The position numbers were made by a program, and so were the translations under genes. 8,537 nt of DNA from Candidatus Limnocylindrales bacterium (GTDB lineage Bacteria; Chloroflexota; Limnocylindria; Limnocylindrales; CSP1-4): contig JARLHH010000262.1 of the NCBI GenBank assembly GCA_031292335.1, forward strand, positions 1 to 8,537, in the 5' to 3' direction. The notes beneath the pieces are model-generated. The model had not been told where the DNA came from, searched no databases, and saw only the letters and a program-made list of their open reading frames with translations. Below are positions 4,617 to 8,537 of this stretch, one piece after another (position 1 is the stretch's first letter; each line of letters opens with the position of its first letter).

Positions 4617-6167
4617 TCAGCGGCCGATGGACATCGCGACCGCCGGGTCAACCGCGGCGAGGACCGCCTTGACCGGGCCCGTGATGAGGTCCAGCACGAG
4701 GGCGGGATAGAGGCCCAGGACCACCGTCAGCGCACCGAGCGGCGCGAGCGTCAGGATCTCCGTGGGACGCATGTCGGTCAGGTGGTGCCCGATCCCGGCC
4801 AGGAACTCCGACACCTGCCCGAAGCAGACGCGCTGGAGCATCCACAGCAGGTAGCCCGCCGCGAAGATCATCACGAACGTGACGGACACGCCGACCCACG
4901 GGTTGAAGGCGAAGGCGCCCTGGAAGACGAGGAACTCGCCCACGAACCCGGCCAGGCCCGGCAGGCCCACGGACGCGAACACGAAGAACCCCAGCGCGGC
5001 CGAGTAGACCGGCGTCACCGCGCCCAGGCCGCCCATCTTCGCGATCGTCCGGTCGTGGGTCCGCTCGTAGATCACGCCGACCAGCAGGAACAGGGCGCCG
5101 GTGATGAGGCCGTGGTTGACCATCTGGAGGATCGCGCCCTGGAGCCCCTGCGCCTGGAAGATGAAGATCCCCAGCGTCACGAACCCCATGTGGCTGACCG
5201 AGCTGTAGGCGACCAGCTTTTTGAGGTCGGGCTGGACCAGGGCCACGATCGCCCCGTAGATGATGGCGATGATCGACAGCGCGATCAGGAGCGGTGCAAA
5301 GACGTGGGCGCCGTGCGGGAAGAGCGGGATCGCGAACCGGATGAAGCCGTAGGCGCCCAGCTTGAGCAGCACCCCGGCCAGGATGACCGAGCCCGCCGTC
5401 GGCGCTTCCACGTGCGCGTCCGGCAGCCAGGTGTGGAAGGGGAACATCGGGACCTTGATCGCGAAGGCCAGCGCGAAGGCGGCGAACGCGAAGACCTGGA
5501 ACGTGCCGTCGAAGCCCGCCCCGGCCAGCCGCTCCAGGTCGAAGGCGCCCACCCACGAGCCGGTGGCGTGCTGGTAGGTGAACGCGGTGGCGAGGATCGC
5601 GACCAGCATGAGGAGCGACCCGACCAGGGTGTACAGGACGAACTTGATCGTCGCGTAGATCCGGTTGGGGCCGCCCCAGATCCCGATGATGAGATACATC
5701 GGGACGAGGACCACTTCCCAGAAGATGTAGAAGAGGAAGAGATCCAGGGCCAGGAAGACGCCCAGCATCCCGACCTCGAGGACCAGGAAGGAGATCATGT
5801 ACTCCTTCACCCGCTCCTTGATCGGCGAGAAGCTGGCCAGGATCGAGATCCACGACAGCGTGGTGGTGAGCACCACCATCGCCACGGAGAGCCCGTCGGC
5901 GCCGACCTTGTACTGGATCCCGAAGAGCGGGATCCAGTCGGCGACCTGCACGTACTGGAAGGATCCCGCCGCCGAGGCGACCATCTCGCGGCCCGGCAGG
6001 AAGCCCAGGACCAGCCACAGGCTGACCACCCAGGTCGCCAGCGCGAAAGCCAGCGCGGTCGCCCGGATCGCGCCGAGGTTGCGCCGGGGGATGAACGCGA
6101 CCACGACAGCGCCTACCAGCGGCAGGAAGATGATCAGGCTCAGGATCGGGAAGGAGGAGATGTCCAT
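4617..6167 (-). CDS. nuoM: NADH:quinone oxidoreductase subunit M (complex I antiporter-like subunit)
   Basis: NuoM is the middle antiporter-like subunit between NuoL and NuoN and carries one of the proton channels of complex I. The protein is 516 residues, close to the 509 of E. coli, with about 14 membrane helices. Key residues are present: E151 in Phe-Trp-Glu-Val-Val, K238 in Ala-Ile-Lys-Val-Pro, K269 in Leu-Leu-Lys-Leu-Gly, and E411 in Val-Gly-Glu-Phe. They correspond to E144, K234, K265 and E407 of E. coli. The subunit-M signature Pro-Phe-His-Thr-Trp-Leu-Pro-Asp-Ala-His (243-252) with Val-Glu-Ala-Pro-Thr-Ala is intact, as is Leu-Lys-Lys-Leu-Val-Ala-Tyr-Ser-Ser (315-323). The ATG has a strong Shine-Dalgarno merged with the nuoL stop codon, so translation is probably coupled to nuoL. 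No anomaly was seen. Confidence 0.97.
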   Translation of the reverse strand: MDISSFPILSLIIFLPLVGAVVVAFIPRRNLGAIRATALAFALATWVVSLWLVLGFLPGREMVASAAGSFQYVQVADWIPLFGIQYKVGADGLSVAMVVLTTTLSWISILASFSPIKERVKEYMISFLVLEVGMLGVFLALDLFLFYIFWEVVLVPMYLIIGIWGGPNRIYATIKFVLYTLVGSLLMLVAILATAFTYQHATGSWVGAFDLERLAGAGFDGTFQVFAFAAFALAFAIKVPMFPFHTWLPDAHVEAPTAGSVILAGVLLKLGAYGFIRFAIPLFPHGAHVFAPLLIALSIIAIIYGAIVALVQPDLKKLVAYSSVSHMGFVTLGIFIFQAQGLQGAILQMVNHGLITGALFLLVGVIYERTHDRTIAKMGGLGAVTPVYSAALGFFVFASVGLPGLAGFVGEFLVFQGAFAFNPWVGVSVTFVMIFAAGYLLWMLQRVCFGQVSEFLAGIGHHLTDMRPTEILTLAPLGALTVVLGLYPALVLDLITGPVKAVLAAVDPAVAMSIGR

Positions 6168-6171
6168 GGCG

Positions 6172-6176
6172 TCCTC

Positions 6177-6179
<3 letters not shown>
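6172..6179 (-). promoter_or_regulatory. Strong ribosome-binding site of nuoM containing the nuoL stop codon
   Basis: The minus strand reads TAGGAGGA here. Its TAG is the nuoL stop and its GGAGG core lies 5 bases before the nuoM ATG (6165-6167). It is the best Shine-Dalgarno in the window and fixes the nuoM start. Ribosomes terminating on nuoL would sit directly over the nuoM start region, favouring reinitiation and matched L:M synthesis. Confidence 0.85.
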
Positions 6180-8189
<2,010 letters not shown>

Positions 8190-8211
8190 GCAGGCGGCTC
8201 GGTTCCCGCGG

Positions 8212-8523
8212 CTACTGGCGCATGCTGTCGTACTCGTCGACGAGCGGCGTGCGGCGGTTCCGGTAGATGGCCATCACGATCGCCAGGCCCACCGTCGCCT
8301 CCGCCGCGGCGACGGCCATGACCAGCAGGGCGATGACGGAGGCCGTCCCGTTGAGGGCGGGGATGAACGCCCCGAAGGCGACGATCGTCAGGTTGACGGC
8401 ATTCAGCATCAGCTCGATCGACATGAGCATGCTGATCGCGTTGCGCCGGGCCAGGAACCCGAATGTCCCGATCGAGAACAGGATCCCGGAGATGACGAGG
8501 TAGGCGTCCAGGCTCTGGCTCAC
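8212..8523 (-). CDS. nuoK: NADH:quinone oxidoreductase subunit K (MrpC-like membrane subunit)
   Basis: NuoK is a three-helix membrane subunit of complex I, related to MrpC of Mrp antiporters, that links the quinone-site half of the membrane arm to the antiporter-like subunits. The protein has 103 residues, against about 100 in the family, with helices near 8-25, 28-50 and 60-86. Both conserved buried glutamates are present: E37 in Met-Ser-Ile-Glu-Leu-Met and E75 in Ala-Ala-Ala-Glu-Ala, matching E36 and E72 of E. coli. The start is GTG (8521-8523), with GGGA 3 bases upstream and GAGGG further up. No ATG occurs before the first helix, which supports this choice. The remaining nuo genes should lie just past the right edge; only 14 bases precede the start in the window. 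Confidence 0.95.
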   Translation of the reverse strand: MSQSLDAYLVISGILFSIGTFGFLARRNAISMLMSIELMLNAVNLTIVAFGAFIPALNGTASVIALLVMAVAAAEATVGLAIVMAIYRNRRTPLVDEYDSMRQ

Positions 8524-8537
8524 GCGTCCCGGCCCTC

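Noticed and set aside
2858..4651. A 597-codon minus-strand frame overlapping nuoN and the convergent spacer
   Set aside because: Out-of-frame shadow of nuoN, rich in Arg, Gly and Pro; not a coding sequence for the spacer.

Overview
The window is about 70% G+C and entirely bacterial in style. It carries the distal end of a complex I (nuo) operon on the minus strand and a small group of envelope and carbohydrate genes on the other side of a convergent boundary. The very high GC, TANNNT-like promoter signals close to start codons, Pro/Ala/Ser-rich exported linkers, and a sortase-fold protein beside Nuo genes suggest an uncultured high-GC bacterium. Chloroflexota (Limnocylindria-like) or Actinomycetota are the best guesses. 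This is inference: no rRNA or marker gene in the window fixes the taxonomy.

Layout, left to right. Positions 1-195 (+) are the last 64 codons of a CorA-family divalent cation transporter cut by the window edge. Positions 217-951 (-) encode a membrane-anchored sortase-fold protein whose TLxTC-type cysteine position reads serine. A 147-bp divergent spacer follows, then a membrane-tethered TlpA/ResA-like thioredoxin (1099-1803, +) with an 18-bp tandem repeat in its linker. One base later comes a trehalose-6-phosphate phosphatase of the HAD superfamily (otsB, 1805-2752, +). The convergent 365-bp stretch 2753-3117 has no convincing gene but holds short dispersed repeats, small hairpins and a 7-bp tandem repeat.

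Positions 3118-8523 (-) are nuoK-nuoL-nuoM-nuoN in transcription order, the conserved 3' end of the 14-gene NADH:quinone oxidoreductase operon. Gaps are 22, 9 and 17 bp, and nuoJ and earlier genes would lie beyond the right edge. These four subunits form most of the proton-pumping membrane arm. All key charged residues known from the E. coli subunits that I looked for are present, so the complex appears functional.

How the genes work together: the Nuo genes are one transcription and assembly unit. On the left, the thioredoxin and OtsB are probably co-transcribed, with tight spacing and no ribosome-binding site before otsB, but they have no obvious shared pathway. No clearly new multi-gene system is visible. 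The observations most worth following up are the serine-for-cysteine sortase, the tlpA-otsB junction and the repeat-bearing convergent spacer.
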